From: a virus
Strand: one strand, 5' to 3'
Length of the DNA: 42,156 nt
Virus record (IMG/VR): IMGVR_UViG_3300042294_003382
Span: 1-42,156 of that record
Below the pieces are notes generated by a model that was not told where the DNA came from, made no database searches, and was given only the letters and a program-made list of their open reading frames with translations. The position numbers and the translations under genes were made by a program. How positions within the stretch are numbered: the stretch's first letter is position 1; each line of letters starts with the position of its first letter. This document shows, in pieces, positions 1 through 8,135 of this stretch.

Positions 1-1
1 T

Positions 2-268
2 GAAGAAGTTTCAACTTCAGGGGCTGAAATAAGACAAAAAACAATATTAGGGTTGCAAGTAAGATTTGTGGATGCACAAAGCGGTGAAATAATTACTGGA
101 TCAGGATCTGGTGATGCGGTTACAGTGAAGAAAGCAAGCTTATTAGATGGACTCGACGATATAAAATTTAATCAATCAACAATCGGAGTATCTACCAAAA
201 AGTCATTAGAAACTGCTTCTTCAAGAGTCGTAAGTAAAATGATTAAAAAGGGGATATTTCCGAACTAA
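2..268 (+). CDS. CsgG-like curli-type secretion protein, C-terminal fragment
   Basis: The frame is open from base 2, so the gene starts upstream of the window and only about 88 C-terminal residues are seen. The stretch with VRFVDAQSGEIITGSGSG followed by FNQSTIGVSTKKSLETA resembles the C-terminal part of CsgG/HfaB-type proteins, which form outer-membrane secretion pores: a VDxxTGE strand, then a helix of small residues that ends in a conserved alanine-rich segment. The stop overlaps the next start as TAATG, so the two genes are probably co-translated. A TTG at 53 could be an internal start but is not needed. CsgG-like genes are known in some marine T4-like phages from general knowledge; the assignment here rests on a short fragment. 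Confidence 0.5.
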   Translation, partial: EEVSTSGAEIRQKTILGLQVRFVDAQSGEIITGSGSGDAVTVKKASLLDGLDDIKFNQSTIGVSTKKSLETASSRVVSKMIKKGIFPN

Positions 269-1701
269 TGAAAAAATGGATCTCTTTATTTGTATTCTTT
301 CTTTCCCTACAGGCTTCAGCTCAGTATACGTACACCTATACAGATCCCTGTACTTTAACTTCAAGGAGCGTATTCGTACCTGCTGGAGGTGGAGTAATGG
401 TAAATTACTTTGATAATCACAACACATTTACTGCTAATGATTTCTCTTCGGGAGCATTTGATGCTTGGATAACTTTAGTATCTCAACAAAATTCAAACTC
501 ACCTTGCCAATCTGTAACTACTGCTATTGTAAACAGTATAACTAATGTAACAGTAGCTAATACCTTAACTGTAGTTACAAATGTAATATCAGTGACAAAC
601 GTAGCTCAATCTGTAGCAACCATAGGAGGATCTATGGGAAGCTCTATGACAGCTACAGCCGGAAGCGTAACAAACTCCTCACAAAGTGAAGGAGGTAGTA
701 CTAACCAAAATTCAAAAGATGACCAAAAATCAAATTCAAATACATCTACAGGAACGAATACAGGAACTGCTGGAACAAGCCCAACAGGTAACCAAAATCA
801 AGGAGGCCAAACCAATCCTAACCCTTCTGGAGGAACACCTTCACAACCTTCAACAGGAACACCTCAACAAGGAGGAGAGACTACAAATCCAAATCAACCA
901 ACTTCAACAGGAAGTCCAACGTCTGAGTCATCTGTAGAAGGATCAAGTGGTAGCGGAAATAACTTAGCTAACTCTTTATCAAACTCAGTAGACGGAGGAT
1001 CAGCTGATGGGGGAAGTTCATCAGGAGGTGGAGGCACATCAGGTGGAAGTAAAAAATCAAATTCAGCTGCTAAAAGTGTAGGGAGTTTAATTGCTTCAGG
1101 AGATGTGGTAGCTATTGCTAATACAGATCAAACTCAAAACTTTAGGTTTGTAGGAAGTATAACTCACGCTAATACTAGAGGAACTAGAATTAAAGGAGTA
1201 TTATTTAATTACACTTCAGGTGTTAATAATCTTAATGTTACTTTTTATAAGTCTTGGATTAATAAATCTAAAAAATTAAATACAGTAGGTGCTCAATCCA
1301 TTATGATGGATTTTGATAAAAACTTCTTTAGCACAACTACAGTATTAGAATCATATAAAGTAAGTAATAAACTAACAGGAATGTTTGGTGTTAATTTTAC
1401 AGCAGGTAAAATGGGAGAAAGATCTTTATTAAATTTATCAGCTGTAGGTGGAGCGCATAGTAGTTTTAAAGTAAGTGATAGAGTTAGTACTAGCATACTT
1501 GTATTAGGAGTGTATTCTCCATTTACTCAGTTCTACGAAGGTAAATGGTGGGATGCTGGTGTAATAATAGTACCATTTAATTCATGGGATTTAAAAATAA
1601 CTAAAACATTTAAGTTTAATGTAAGTTTTACAGGAGTATATGAAGCAGGTAACGAATTTTTAAATTATCAAATATTAACAGGTGGTAAATTAACATTTTA
1701 A
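268..1701 (+). CDS. Secreted low-complexity protein with C-terminal beta-barrel-like domain
   Basis: 477 aa. Residues 1-19 form a clear signal peptide ending ASAQ. Residues 20-80 hold a compact domain with two cysteines (PCTLTS and NSPCQS). Residues about 110-280 are low-complexity Ser/Thr/Gly/Asn/Gln repeats typical of flexible surface linkers. Residues about 285-477 alternate polar and hydrophobic strands and end in GGKLTF with a terminal phenylalanine, the usual ending of an outer-membrane beta-barrel. It follows the CsgG-like gene with a 1-base overlap, so it may be the cargo or partner of that pore. No family was recognised with certainty. It could instead be a virion-associated adhesin, but the signal peptide argues for export by the host Sec pathway. 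Confidence 0.6.
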   Translation: MKKWISLFVFFLSLQASAQYTYTYTDPCTLTSRSVFVPAGGGVMVNYFDNHNTFTANDFSSGAFDAWITLVSQQNSNSPCQSVTTAIVNSITNVTVANTLTVVTNVISVTNVAQSVATIGGSMGSSMTATAGSVTNSSQSEGGSTNQNSKDDQKSNSNTSTGTNTGTAGTSPTGNQNQGGQTNPNPSGGTPSQPSTGTPQQGGETTNPNQPTSTGSPTSESSVEGSSGSGNNLANSLSNSVDGGSADGGSSSGGGGTSGGSKKSNSAAKSVGSLIASGDVVAIANTDQTQNFRFVGSITHANTRGTRIKGVLFNYTSGVNNLNVTFYKSWINKSKKLNTVGAQSIMMDFDKNFFSTTTVLESYKVSNKLTGMFGVNFTAGKMGERSLLNLSAVGGAHSSFKVSDRVSTSILVLGVYSPFTQFYEGKWWDAGVIIVPFNSWDLKITKTFKFNVSFTGVYEAGNEFLNYQILTGGKLTF

Positions 1702-1703
1702 TT

Positions 1704-1772
1704 ATGAAAAAATTAAATCAATTATTTGAAAGGTTTTATGATAAAGTCTCAAATTTCCTTTTTGGAAAGTAA
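1704..1772 (+). CDS. Possible 22-residue peptide
   Basis: A short frame MKKLNQLFERFYDKVSNFLFGK fills most of the gap between two exported-protein genes. It is amphipathic and basic at the start. It begins 2 bases after the previous stop, in keeping with the tight packing here, but it is too short to prove as coding. Confidence 0.25.
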   Translation: MKKLNQLFERFYDKVSNFLFGK

Positions 1773-1786
1773 AACAGTTTAATACT

Positions 1787-2248
1787 ATGAAAAAATTATT
1801 TTTATTACTAGCGTTAGTATTTTTAACATCAGCTGATACAGCTACTAAAGAATGTTACAAAGTAACAAAAGTGTCTTCACAAGTTGAAGCACCAGAAATG
1901 AAAAAAGAAAGAGTAGTCTTTGGAATCAAACAAATGACAGAAGAAATTCTATCTGAAAAATATGATATATGTGAAGATGGAACCCCAGTTGAAGTAGAAG
2001 TACTATCAGTTGAAGCGCCTTCTACAAATACATCTTTAGGTCCATTCTCTAAAACTAAAAAAATTACTATTGTAAAATTAAGATTATTAATTGGTAAAGA
2101 AGAGTACTGGGGTCAAGGAGAAGCAAATACTACAGTTCAATCAACTTTTCTAGATTTAAACGATGATAATTTACCATTTAATAAAACATCCTTCTCTGGA
2201 GCCGTCAAGAAAGCTTTAGTAGAAGCCGTAGATGAAATGAAATCTTAA
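1787..2248 (+). CDS. Exported protein of unknown function
   Basis: 153 aa with an N-terminal hydrophobic signal (MKKLFLLLALVFLTSA) and a single cysteine pair in the mature part (ECYKV, DICEDG). The C-terminal half, KLRLLIGKEEYWGQGEA then FSGAVKKALVEAVDEM, has the strand-plus-alanine-helix pattern of CsgG-like or ABC-type auxiliary periplasmic proteins, similar in layout to the fragment at the window start. It lies in the same run as the CsgG-like and barrel genes and just before the lysis cassette. I do not recognise a family; a periplasmic partner of the secretion pore is an inference from position. Confidence 0.55.
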   Translation: MKKLFLLLALVFLTSADTATKECYKVTKVSSQVEAPEMKKERVVFGIKQMTEEILSEKYDICEDGTPVEVEVLSVEAPSTNTSLGPFSKTKKITIVKLRLLIGKEEYWGQGEANTTVQSTFLDLNDDNLPFNKTSFSGAVKKALVEAVDEMKS

Positions 2249-2256
2249 TATTTATC

Positions 2257-2280
2257 AACAAATGTTATATAATTTGTTTT
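2257..2280 (+). terminator. Weak possible terminator
   Basis: AACAAAT at 2257-2263 pairs with ATTTGTT at 2272-2278 and is followed by T residues. The stem is A/T only, so it is weak. It lies between the exported-protein gene and the lysis cassette. Confidence 0.3.
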
Positions 2281-2321
2281 GAAAGTAGGTTACATAATTA
2301 ATTAACTTAAAAACATATTTT

Positions 2322-2570
2322 ATGGGATTTTTCAGTATTTTTAAAAAATCAAATGATTACAATGAAAAAGTTGTAATTGGATTCATGTCATTTATGGTAA
2401 TGGTAATCGCCATTGCAGTAGACCTTGTAACAGGTTATTATGGTAAACCATTAGAATTAAACGAGTACATCTTTGACGCATTTATGTACATCACATTAGG
2501 ATCATTCCTTCCAGATGTATTAGAAAAATTTGCAGCAATGAAGAATGGTAAAAAATCAAACGACGAATAA
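2322..2570 (+). CDS. Small membrane protein of the lysis cassette
   Basis: 82 aa. A hydrophobic helix at about residues 18-38 (VVIGFMSFMVMVIAIAVDL) and a second at about 50-65 (FDAFMYITLGSFLPDVL) flank a short loop; the tail is charged. It ends 2 bases before the endolysin start. Two-helix proteins beside an endolysin are often holins or holin antagonists. Because another gene downstream of the endolysin also looks like a holin, this one may be an antiholin or a second holin. The role is inferred from position and topology only. Confidence 0.6.
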   Translation: MGFFSIFKKSNDYNEKVVIGFMSFMVMVIAIAVDLVTGYYGKPLELNEYIFDAFMYITLGSFLPDVLEKFAAMKNGKKSNDE

Positions 2571-2572
2571 TT

Positions 2573-3184
2573 ATGAGCTTAAAAAGTTTACAAGCTAAAA
2601 TAGGAGTAACAGCAGACGGAGCATTCGGTCCTGGTACTATGAAAAAAGCAATGGAGTTTTATAAACTAACACCAGTTAGAGCAGCTCATTTCTTTGCACA
2701 AACCGCACATGAAACAGGAGGTTACAAATTGTTTTCTGAAAACTTAAACTACTCAGCACAAGGATTACAAGGTATCTTTGGAAAATATTTTCCTGGTACT
2801 TTAGAAGAATCTTATGCTAGAAATCCTGAAAAAATCGCTAACAGAGTTTACGCATCTAGAATGGGTAACGGAGACGAAAAATCAGGAGATGGTTGGAAAT
2901 TTAGAGGAAGAGGTGCTCTTCAATTAACTGGAAAAGATAATTATGCAGCATTTGCTAAATATTTACAAAAACCAGAAATTATGACTACTCCTGACTTAGT
3001 AGCTACAGAATATTCATTTGAATCAGCAATGTTCTTCTTTGATAAAAACAAATTATGGGAGATATGTGATAAAGGAATTAATGATGCAGCTATTTTAGCT
3101 CTTACGAAAAGAATTAACGGTGGTACTCATGGTTTAGCAGATAGAAACGAAAAAACTAAAAAGTATTACGAATACGTTAAATAG
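2573..3184 (+). CDS. Endolysin, glycoside hydrolase family 19
   Basis: 203 aa. Residues 1-30 (LQAKIGVTADGAFGPGTMKK) look like a short peptidoglycan-binding repeat. The rest is a GH19 chitinase/lysozyme-like domain: HFFAQTAHETGGY with the likely catalytic Glu47, SENLNYSA with Glu56, FRGRGALQLTG, and RINGGTHGLADR near the C-terminus. The length fits phage GH19 endolysins. It should cleave the sugar backbone of peptidoglycan at the end of infection. No signal peptide is present, so it needs the neighbouring membrane proteins to reach the wall. The stop codon is TAG. Confidence 0.92.
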   Translation: MSLKSLQAKIGVTADGAFGPGTMKKAMEFYKLTPVRAAHFFAQTAHETGGYKLFSENLNYSAQGLQGIFGKYFPGTLEESYARNPEKIANRVYASRMGNGDEKSGDGWKFRGRGALQLTGKDNYAAFAKYLQKPEIMTTPDLVATEYSFESAMFFFDKNKLWEICDKGINDAAILALTKRINGGTHGLADRNEKTKKYYEYVK

Positions 3185-3195
3185 TTAAATATAAG

Positions 3196-3612
3196 ATGAA
3201 AACTTCACTTTTAATTACATTATCATTGACAACAGCATGCGCATTTATAGGTTCATATTTTATGAATCTAACAGCAGATAACATCGAACAGTACCTATCA
3301 GTAGCATTTGTAGTATTTGCTGATGGGTTCTTCGGTGTGTGGGCAGGAGTTAAAAAAGAAGGATTCAAAACTTATAGAGCTTTAAAAGTATTAAGAACAT
3401 TTGGATTCTGGGTAGTAATGCTATCAGCAATCCTAACAATAGAAAAAGGATTTACGGGAACATCGTGGTTAAGTGAGACAATTATAGCTCCATTCTTGGT
3501 ATTCCAATTAATCTCTATTCTAAAAAATGCATCAATGGTAGGTGTAGTTAAAAATGAATTATTAACTCAAATCCTAGATAAGTTAGATAAACATAAGGGA
3601 GAAAGAGAATAA
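3196..3612 (+). CDS. Holin-like membrane protein
   Basis: 138 aa with three or four hydrophobic segments (about residues 5-25, 33-52, 68-85 and 90-108). The stretch VFADGFFGVWAGVKKEGFKTYRAL followed by LISILKNASMVGV resembles the phage_holin_4 (Bacteroidetes/Firmicutes toxin-secretion holin) family, which has a D-x2-G-x3-A-x4-G motif and a conserved S-I-L-x-N-A helix. It lies 11 bases after the endolysin, so the cassette is membrane protein, endolysin, holin. It should form the inner-membrane lesions that time lysis. Confidence 0.75.
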   Translation: MKTSLLITLSLTTACAFIGSYFMNLTADNIEQYLSVAFVVFADGFFGVWAGVKKEGFKTYRALKVLRTFGFWVVMLSAILTIEKGFTGTSWLSETIIAPFLVFQLISILKNASMVGVVKNELLTQILDKLDKHKGERE

Positions 3613-3635
3613 ATCAATAAAAATAGAATAATACT

Positions 3636-3659
3636 AGGTTGGATAATCCCCAACCTTTT
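3636..3659 (+). terminator. Hairpin terminator after the lysis cassette
   Basis: AGGTTGG (3636-3642) pairs with CCAACCT (3650-3656) around a 7-base loop and runs into TTTT. It ends the lysis operon. The hairpin overlaps the -33 element of the next promoter. Confidence 0.65.
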
Positions 3660-3669
3660 ATTATCTTTA
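3639..3669 (+). promoter_or_regulatory. Bacteroidetes-type promoter
   Basis: TTG at 3639-3641, 20 bases, then TATCTTTA at 3662-3669, followed by CAAAAATTTAAAGTTATG. The same downstream block occurs before the DNA polymerase gene. It should drive the queE-folE operon. Confidence 0.75.
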
Positions 3670-3684
3670 CAAAAATTTAAAGTT

Positions 3685-3696
3685 ATGAAACAATGA
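3685..3696 (+). other. Possible three-codon leader ORF
   Basis: The conserved AAAGTTATG block here opens ATG-AAA-CAA-TGA, and its TGA overlaps the ATG of the next gene at 3693. The same AAAGTT precedes the true start of the polymerase gene. It may be a mini-leader that couples translation, or the start site simply moved. Confidence 0.25.
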
Positions 3697-3923
3697 AACC
3701 AATATTTGTAATTCAAATGCCGCTAGGCACTCCTTCTGAGATTTTAGAAAAAGCATACGATCAAGTACATAGTAACGGTATGAGTGAAGATTATCACGTA
3801 CTTCTTACTATAGGTAATGATTCAACAGCAACTTTTAAATGCTTTAATTCTTCATATACTGAAGAAGAATATGCTAGATTAGAACAATTAATAAACGAAA
3901 TAAATAAAGATTATGTCTCTTAA
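3693..3923 (+). CDS. Conserved-looking protein of unknown function
   Basis: 76 aa, soluble and acidic, with predicted alternating strands and helices (MKPIFVIQMPLGTPSEILEKA, then a C-terminal helix TEEEYARLEQLINEINKDY). First gene of the operon driven from 3639. It overlaps the QueE start by 11 bases, which suggests coupled translation. No family recognised. Confidence 0.6.
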   Translation: MKPIFVIQMPLGTPSEILEKAYDQVHSNGMSEDYHVLLTIGNDSTATFKCFNSSYTEEEYARLEQLINEINKDYVS

Positions 3924-4692
3924 AAGAATTGAAGATTATAGTAAAACACTTCCAGTTGTAGAACTTTATACAGCAGTACAATCAGAAGGAAGTAGAGCGG
4001 GTTATCCTACAGTAGTAATCAGAACAACAGGTTGTACTCATAGATGTTACTTTGGTGAAGGTGGATGGTGCGATTCTTGGTACACAAGTATTCATCCTGA
4101 AAAAGGACATATTACTTTTCAAGACATTATTAATATGTACGATGCAAATCCTCACATTACAGAGATGATGTTAACAGGAGGATCACCTACAATGCATCCA
4201 GCATTAGTAAATGAACTAACACATTTTGCACATGAAAGAAAAATCTTCATTACAATCGAAACTGAAGGCTCTCATTTTCTGGAGACTGACTATCCTATTA
4301 ATTTACTTTCCATATCACCTAAGTTTAGTAACTCGGTTCCTAAAATTGGAGTACTTACACCTCAAGGAGCTGTTACGGATGAGAAAATGATTAAGCAACA
4401 TAACAAATTAAGACTTAACTACGATGCTATGTCTAAAATGATTTCATATCATTCAGACTATCATTTAAAACCAGTATGGGATGGAGAGGATCAAGGAGCA
4501 TTAGATGAAATTATGGGTTGTATTAAAGTATTAGATATACCGCAAGACAAAGTATGGTTCATGCCAGCTGGTGATTCAAGAGAGGCTTTATTTAAATCAT
4601 ATCCTAAAATGTTTGATTGGGTGAGAGATAACGGTTATAGATTAACCTGGAGACCTCACATCATTGCATTTGAAGACCAAAGAGAAGTATAA
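3913..4692 (+). CDS. queE: 7-carboxy-7-deazaguanine synthase
   Basis: 259 aa radical SAM enzyme. It should convert 6-carboxytetrahydropterin to 7-carboxy-7-deazaguanine on the path to preQ0 and queuosine. The N-terminal part has VQSEGSRAGYPTVVIRTTGC and the cluster-binding cysteines C41, C45 and C53; the usual CxxxCxxC spacing is expanded to Cx3Cx7C by a YFGEGGW insert, as in other QueE variants, and the hallmark CDS follows. MLTGGSP is the GGEP-like SAM motif, and a KPVWDG segment lies further on. It shares an operon with FolE, which makes the first pathway intermediate. QueC, QueD and a base-inserting enzyme are not in this window. Confidence 0.88.
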   Translation: MSLKRIEDYSKTLPVVELYTAVQSEGSRAGYPTVVIRTTGCTHRCYFGEGGWCDSWYTSIHPEKGHITFQDIINMYDANPHITEMMLTGGSPTMHPALVNELTHFAHERKIFITIETEGSHFLETDYPINLLSISPKFSNSVPKIGVLTPQGAVTDEKMIKQHNKLRLNYDAMSKMISYHSDYHLKPVWDGEDQGALDEIMGCIKVLDIPQDKVWFMPAGDSREALFKSYPKMFDWVRDNGYRLTWRPHIIAFEDQREV

Positions 4693-4910
4693 TGACCTTT
4701 AGAGAAGCACATATAATAGAATTTGATCTTTTCAATTCCTTATGGTTTTTATATTGTAATGAAAAAATAGGTAGTTCCACAATAGAAAAATACATAGAAG
4801 GTTTGGATATTGAATTAGAGTTCATTACATTTAACGGGTATAAATTTACAAGTAAAGATAAAAAAACAACTTATTGTTATGGAAAACAAACGACGAAAGA
4901 GTCACACTGA
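4692..4910 (+). CDS. Small protein of unknown function
   Basis: 72 aa, starts inside the QueE stop (TAATG) and overlaps the FolE start by 32 bases. Aromatic-rich N-terminus (FDLFNSLWFLYCNEK), charged C-terminus. The overlaps on both sides favour it being translated. No recognisable domain. Confidence 0.5.
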   Translation: MTFREAHIIEFDLFNSLWFLYCNEKIGSSTIEKYIEGLDIELEFITFNGYKFTSKDKKTTYCYGKQTTKESH

Positions 4911-5574
4911 TCTAGAAGTAGTACAAGTAGGATTTGCTAATGGTGTTGCACCTGGTTTCCCTTTTACCGATCAAGAAAAGGAAAAAATGATCGATGATGC
5001 TGAACAAGCATATGGTTTATTTTTAGATGCCTTAAAATGTGATTGGAGAAATGATCCAAATTCAATGGAAACTCCACGACGTGTAGCTAAAGCTTACGTT
5101 CACGATTTATGGAAAGGTAGATATACCGCAATGTCTGAAATTACTTCATTTCCAAGTGATGGTTACGATGGTATCGTAATTGAAAGAAATATACCATTAA
5201 CATCAATGTGCTCACACCACCATCAAACAATTGGAGGAGTAGTTCATATTGGTTATATTTCTGGAGAAAAGGGGCAAGTAATTGGTTTATCTAAATTAAA
5301 TAGAATTGTTGAATTATTTGGTCGTAGAGGAGCTATTCAAGAACAATTAACATCAGCTATCCATAATGCTGTAGATAAAATTACAGAAGGTAATTTAGGT
5401 GTTATTGTAACTATAGTAGGTACTCATAATTGTGTATCTTGTAGAGGTGTTAAACATCAAGGTGCTGCTATGGTTACTACAAAAGCAAGTGGTGCTTTTA
5501 GAGATGATGCCAATAATGCTCGTAAAGAGTTCTTTGATTCATTAAAAATTAATAACGGAGGTCATAATATTTAA
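4879..5574 (+). CDS. folE: GTP cyclohydrolase I
   Basis: 231 aa. Converts GTP to 7,8-dihydroneopterin triphosphate, the first step of both folate and 7-deazaguanine synthesis. Motifs: METPRRVAKAY at about 63-73, SMCSHHHQTIGG with zinc/catalytic C111, H113 and H114, GLSKLNRIVELFGRR at about 136-150, and GTHNCVSCRGVKHQGAAMVT with H183 and C185. The usual SMCEHH has become SMCSHHH. The length matches bacterial FolE. With QueE 1 kb upstream, supply of 7-deazaguanine precursors is the most likely job, though extra folate or pterin is possible. Confidence 0.93.
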   Translation: MENKRRKSHTDLEVVQVGFANGVAPGFPFTDQEKEKMIDDAEQAYGLFLDALKCDWRNDPNSMETPRRVAKAYVHDLWKGRYTAMSEITSFPSDGYDGIVIERNIPLTSMCSHHHQTIGGVVHIGYISGEKGQVIGLSKLNRIVELFGRRGAIQEQLTSAIHNAVDKITEGNLGVIVTIVGTHNCVSCRGVKHQGAAMVTTKASGAFRDDANNARKEFFDSLKINNGGHNI

Positions 5575-5575
5575 T

Positions 5576-5974
5576 ATGCTAAAAGTAGGAAATAAAATTT
5601 ACTTAAGTTGGGACGATGTGTCCCAACTAGTAGATAAATTATGTGAAAAAATTATTACTGAACAACCTAATATTGATTCAATATTTGGTTTAAAACGTGG
5701 TGGACTTATACCTGCTGTGATGGTATCACATAAGTTAGGTTTACCGTGGTCTGACGTAATGTTACCTAATACTTTAGTAGTAGATGATATTGCTGATACT
5801 GGAGTAACATTAAAAAATTGCATTGGAGGTTATACAGCAGTATTACATTATAAACCTCATACTTCATGTCATATCCCTAATTTATGGGCATCTATACATG
5901 AAGGAGATGAATGGATTATTTATCCATGGGAACGAAAAGATTCACAAACAATTCAAGATTACAAAAATTTATAA
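5576..5974 (+). CDS. Phosphoribosyltransferase
   Basis: 132 aa. The PRPP loop TLVVDDIADTGVTL at about residues 66-79 and the upstream FGLKRGGLIPAVMVSHKLG block are the signatures of type I phosphoribosyltransferases of the hypoxanthine/xanthine/guanine group. It is shorter than typical salvage enzymes (150-180 aa), with a trimmed hood region. It starts 1 base after folE in the nucleotide metabolism operon. The base used is not readable from the sequence; a purine is likely. Confidence 0.8.
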   Translation: MLKVGNKIYLSWDDVSQLVDKLCEKIITEQPNIDSIFGLKRGGLIPAVMVSHKLGLPWSDVMLPNTLVVDDIADTGVTLKNCIGGYTAVLHYKPHTSCHIPNLWASIHEGDEWIIYPWERKDSQTIQDYKNL

Positions 5975-5979
5975 TAGTT

Positions 5980-6486
5980 ATGATAACAGAACCAAGAGTA
6001 CCTTTTATTGATGAGGTAGAAGAATTTAATGCCGTAATGGGCAAACCAAACAATTATGAACCAGTTATCCCTCAAAGAAAAGAATGGGAATTTGTATACA
6101 ATTTCATCCTTGAAGAACTTGAAGAATATAGAGAAGCTTGCGAAAGAGGAGACATCGTTGAGGTTTTGGACGCTTTGTGTGATATTACTTATGTTGCCAC
6201 TGGGAACGGTACTATGTTACATGGCCTTAAGGATAAGATATGGCCAGCCTATCAAGAGGTTCAAGCGTCAAATTTATCTAAAGCTTGCAAAACAGAAGAG
6301 GAAGCAATCTCAACTGTCGCTAAAAGAAGCATCGAACAAGGTGAAGAATGCCATTACGAAAAAGTTGGAGCGTATTACATCGTTTATAGAACAAGAGACA
6401 GAAAAGTAATGAAAAATGTAAATTACTTTAGACCTAATTTAAGACAATTCTTCACTGAAGAAGATATTTACCAAAACAAAATTTAA
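5980..6486 (+). CDS. MazG-like nucleoside triphosphate pyrophosphohydrolase
   Basis: 168 aa from ATG 5980, which lies 5 bases after the previous stop; an upstream ATG at 5911 would overlap the phosphoribosyltransferase and adds unrelated sequence. EWEFVYNFILEELEEYREACERGDIVEVLDALCDITYVATGNG matches the all-alpha MazG/PRA-PH fold, with EExxE and ExxD metal-binding residues, and SNLSKACKTEEEA is the typical phage ending of that fold. It should hydrolyse (d)NTPs or related nucleotides to monophosphates and pyrophosphate. Such genes are common in T4-like marine phages. Confidence 0.82.
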   Translation: MITEPRVPFIDEVEEFNAVMGKPNNYEPVIPQRKEWEFVYNFILEELEEYREACERGDIVEVLDALCDITYVATGNGTMLHGLKDKIWPAYQEVQASNLSKACKTEEEAISTVAKRSIEQGEECHYEKVGAYYIVYRTRDRKVMKNVNYFRPNLRQFFTEEDIYQNKI

Positions 6487-6515
6487 CCAAATTATTAACA
6501 TTAAAACAAATTATT

Positions 6516-6839
6516 ATGAACGGAATTGATATTATCATCCTAATTATTGCTATTGTAGTTATAGCAGCGGTTGTAGGAGCCTTTGTTACAAGAGAACAAA
6601 AATCCTTAAAAGAAATGACTGAAAAGTACTATGTAAACGACAAACTAGAAGAATTACCAAAAGAAAAATTTCAACCTAGAAAAGTTACTGTTCAACCTGC
6701 TACACGTCAAATAAATGAAGTTGTTAAAGACGCAGTAGGTGTTACTGAACCTAAAAATAAAGTAGAAAAAAATAAAAAATCAGAATTTCCTATTGATCAA
6801 CCAAAGAAAAAAAGAAAATATTATCCAAAGAAAAAATAA
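6516..6839 (+). CDS. Membrane-anchored basic protein, unknown function
   Basis: 107 aa. Residues 4-24 are one strong hydrophobic helix (IIILIIAIVVIAAVVGAFV). The rest is polar and lysine-rich, ending in PKKKRKYYPKKK. It lies between the nucleotide operon and the first glycosyltransferase. A single anchor with a basic cytosolic tail could tether nucleic acid or proteins at the membrane, but no function is assigned. Confidence 0.6.
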   Translation: MNGIDIIILIIAIVVIAAVVGAFVTREQKSLKEMTEKYYVNDKLEELPKEKFQPRKVTVQPATRQINEVVKDAVGVTEPKNKVEKNKKSEFPIDQPKKKRKYYPKKK

Positions 6840-6857
6840 TATAATATACCGTTAGTT

Positions 6858-8135
6858 ATGTCTAAAAAAAAGGTTTCCGACGAAACTATATTTGTACAAA
6901 TTGCATCATATAGAGATCCTGAATTATTACCTACTTTAGAAAGCTGTATATCTAATGCAAAATACCCTGAAAATTTACGTTTCTGTATTGCATGGCAACA
7001 TTCTGAAGAAGATAAATGGGATACTTTAGACCAATATAAAAACGATTCTCGCTTTAATATATTGGATATAAACTACAAAGATGCAAAAGGCGTATGTTGG
7101 GCTAGAAATAAACTTCAACGACAATATAACGGAGAAAAATACACATTACAGTTAGATTCTCATCACCGATTCGATAAGAATTGGGATGAGACTCTAATTG
7201 ATATGTTAAAATATCTTCAAGATAAAGGACATAAAAAACCTTTATTAACCGCCTATTTACCTGGATACTTCCCTAATAATGATCCTGAAGGTAGAAACAT
7301 AGAAATTTGGCACACAAACTATGATAGATTTATGCCAGAAGGTCCTATATTCATTACTCCTGACTACGTGCCAAACTGGAAAGATATTAAAGAACCAATA
7401 CCAGCTAGATTATATTCAGGACATTTTGCCTTTACTTTAGGTAGTTTTGTACATGATGTACCACATGATCCTGATTTATATTTTCATGGAGAAGAAACAT
7501 CAATAGCTGCTCGTGCTTATACTCATGGTTATGATTTATTTCATCCTCATATTCCTGTTATATGGCATGAATATACTAGAGAAGGAAAACAACGTCATTG
7601 GGATGATCATCAATTTTCACCTTTAGATAAACGTTCATTTAGAAAATATCGAGCATTATTTGGTATAGATAATGAAAGCAGAGAAGATTTTGACTTTGTA
7701 GGATATGATTTAGGTACTGAACGTACTTTAGCTGAATTTGAACGTTATATAGGTGTTGATTTTAAAGGAAAACGTGTCCACATCCACACATCACAACACA
7801 AATTACTACCAGTACCATATACAACTGAAGAAGAATGGGAAGCTAATATGACTCGACGTTTTAAATATTGTATCAATGTTTATAAAGGTTCACTTACTGA
7901 AGAAGATTATGATTGTTGGGTAATAGCATTCAAGGATAAAAACGGTGTTGAAATTAATAGACAAGATGCTGATGTTGAGGAAATCAAACGAATAAAACTT
8001 GGAAGCCCAGGACAATTTTATGATATTTGGCGAGAATTTGATTGTGTAGAATATCCAACAAGTTGGTTATTATGGCCACACAGTCCATCTAAAGAATGGA
8101 ATCACGAAATAATACAAAACGAAATACCTTATTAA
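6858..8135 (+). CDS. GlcNAc-transferase family (Skp1-type, GT60-like) glycosyltransferase
   Basis: 425 aa. The N-terminus IFVQIASYRDPELLPTLESC and the following FCIAWQ match the start of the GlcNAc (PF11397-type) GT-A fold. LQLDSHHRFDKNWD at residues 98-111 carries the DxH metal site, and YSGHFAFTLGSF then FHGEETSIAARAYTHGYDLFHPH are further conserved blocks. Known members move GlcNAc from UDP-GlcNAc to hydroxyproline or serine/threonine of proteins. A close paralogue follows directly. The target here is unknown: a virion protein, host surface glycan or modified DNA base are all possible. Confidence 0.8.
   Translation: MSKKKVSDETIFVQIASYRDPELLPTLESCISNAKYPENLRFCIAWQHSEEDKWDTLDQYKNDSRFNILDINYKDAKGVCWARNKLQRQYNGEKYTLQLDSHHRFDKNWDETLIDMLKYLQDKGHKKPLLTAYLPGYFPNNDPEGRNIEIWHTNYDRFMPEGPIFITPDYVPNWKDIKEPIPARLYSGHFAFTLGSFVHDVPHDPDLYFHGEETSIAARAYTHGYDLFHPHIPVIWHEYTREGKQRHWDDHQFSPLDKRSFRKYRALFGIDNESREDFDFVGYDLGTERTLAEFERYIGVDFKGKRVHIHTSQHKLLPVPYTTEEEWEANMTRRFKYCINVYKGSLTEEDYDCWVIAFKDKNGVEINRQDADVEEIKRIKLGSPGQFYDIWREFDCVEYPTSWLLWPHSPSKEWNHEIIQNEIPY

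Noticed and set aside
686-937. 83-residue Gln/Leu-rich frame
   Set aside because: It is the +1 reading of the Ser/Gly/Asn repeats of the secreted protein.
6056-6409. 117-residue frame
   Set aside because: It lies fully inside the MazG-like gene in another frame and has no supporting motif.
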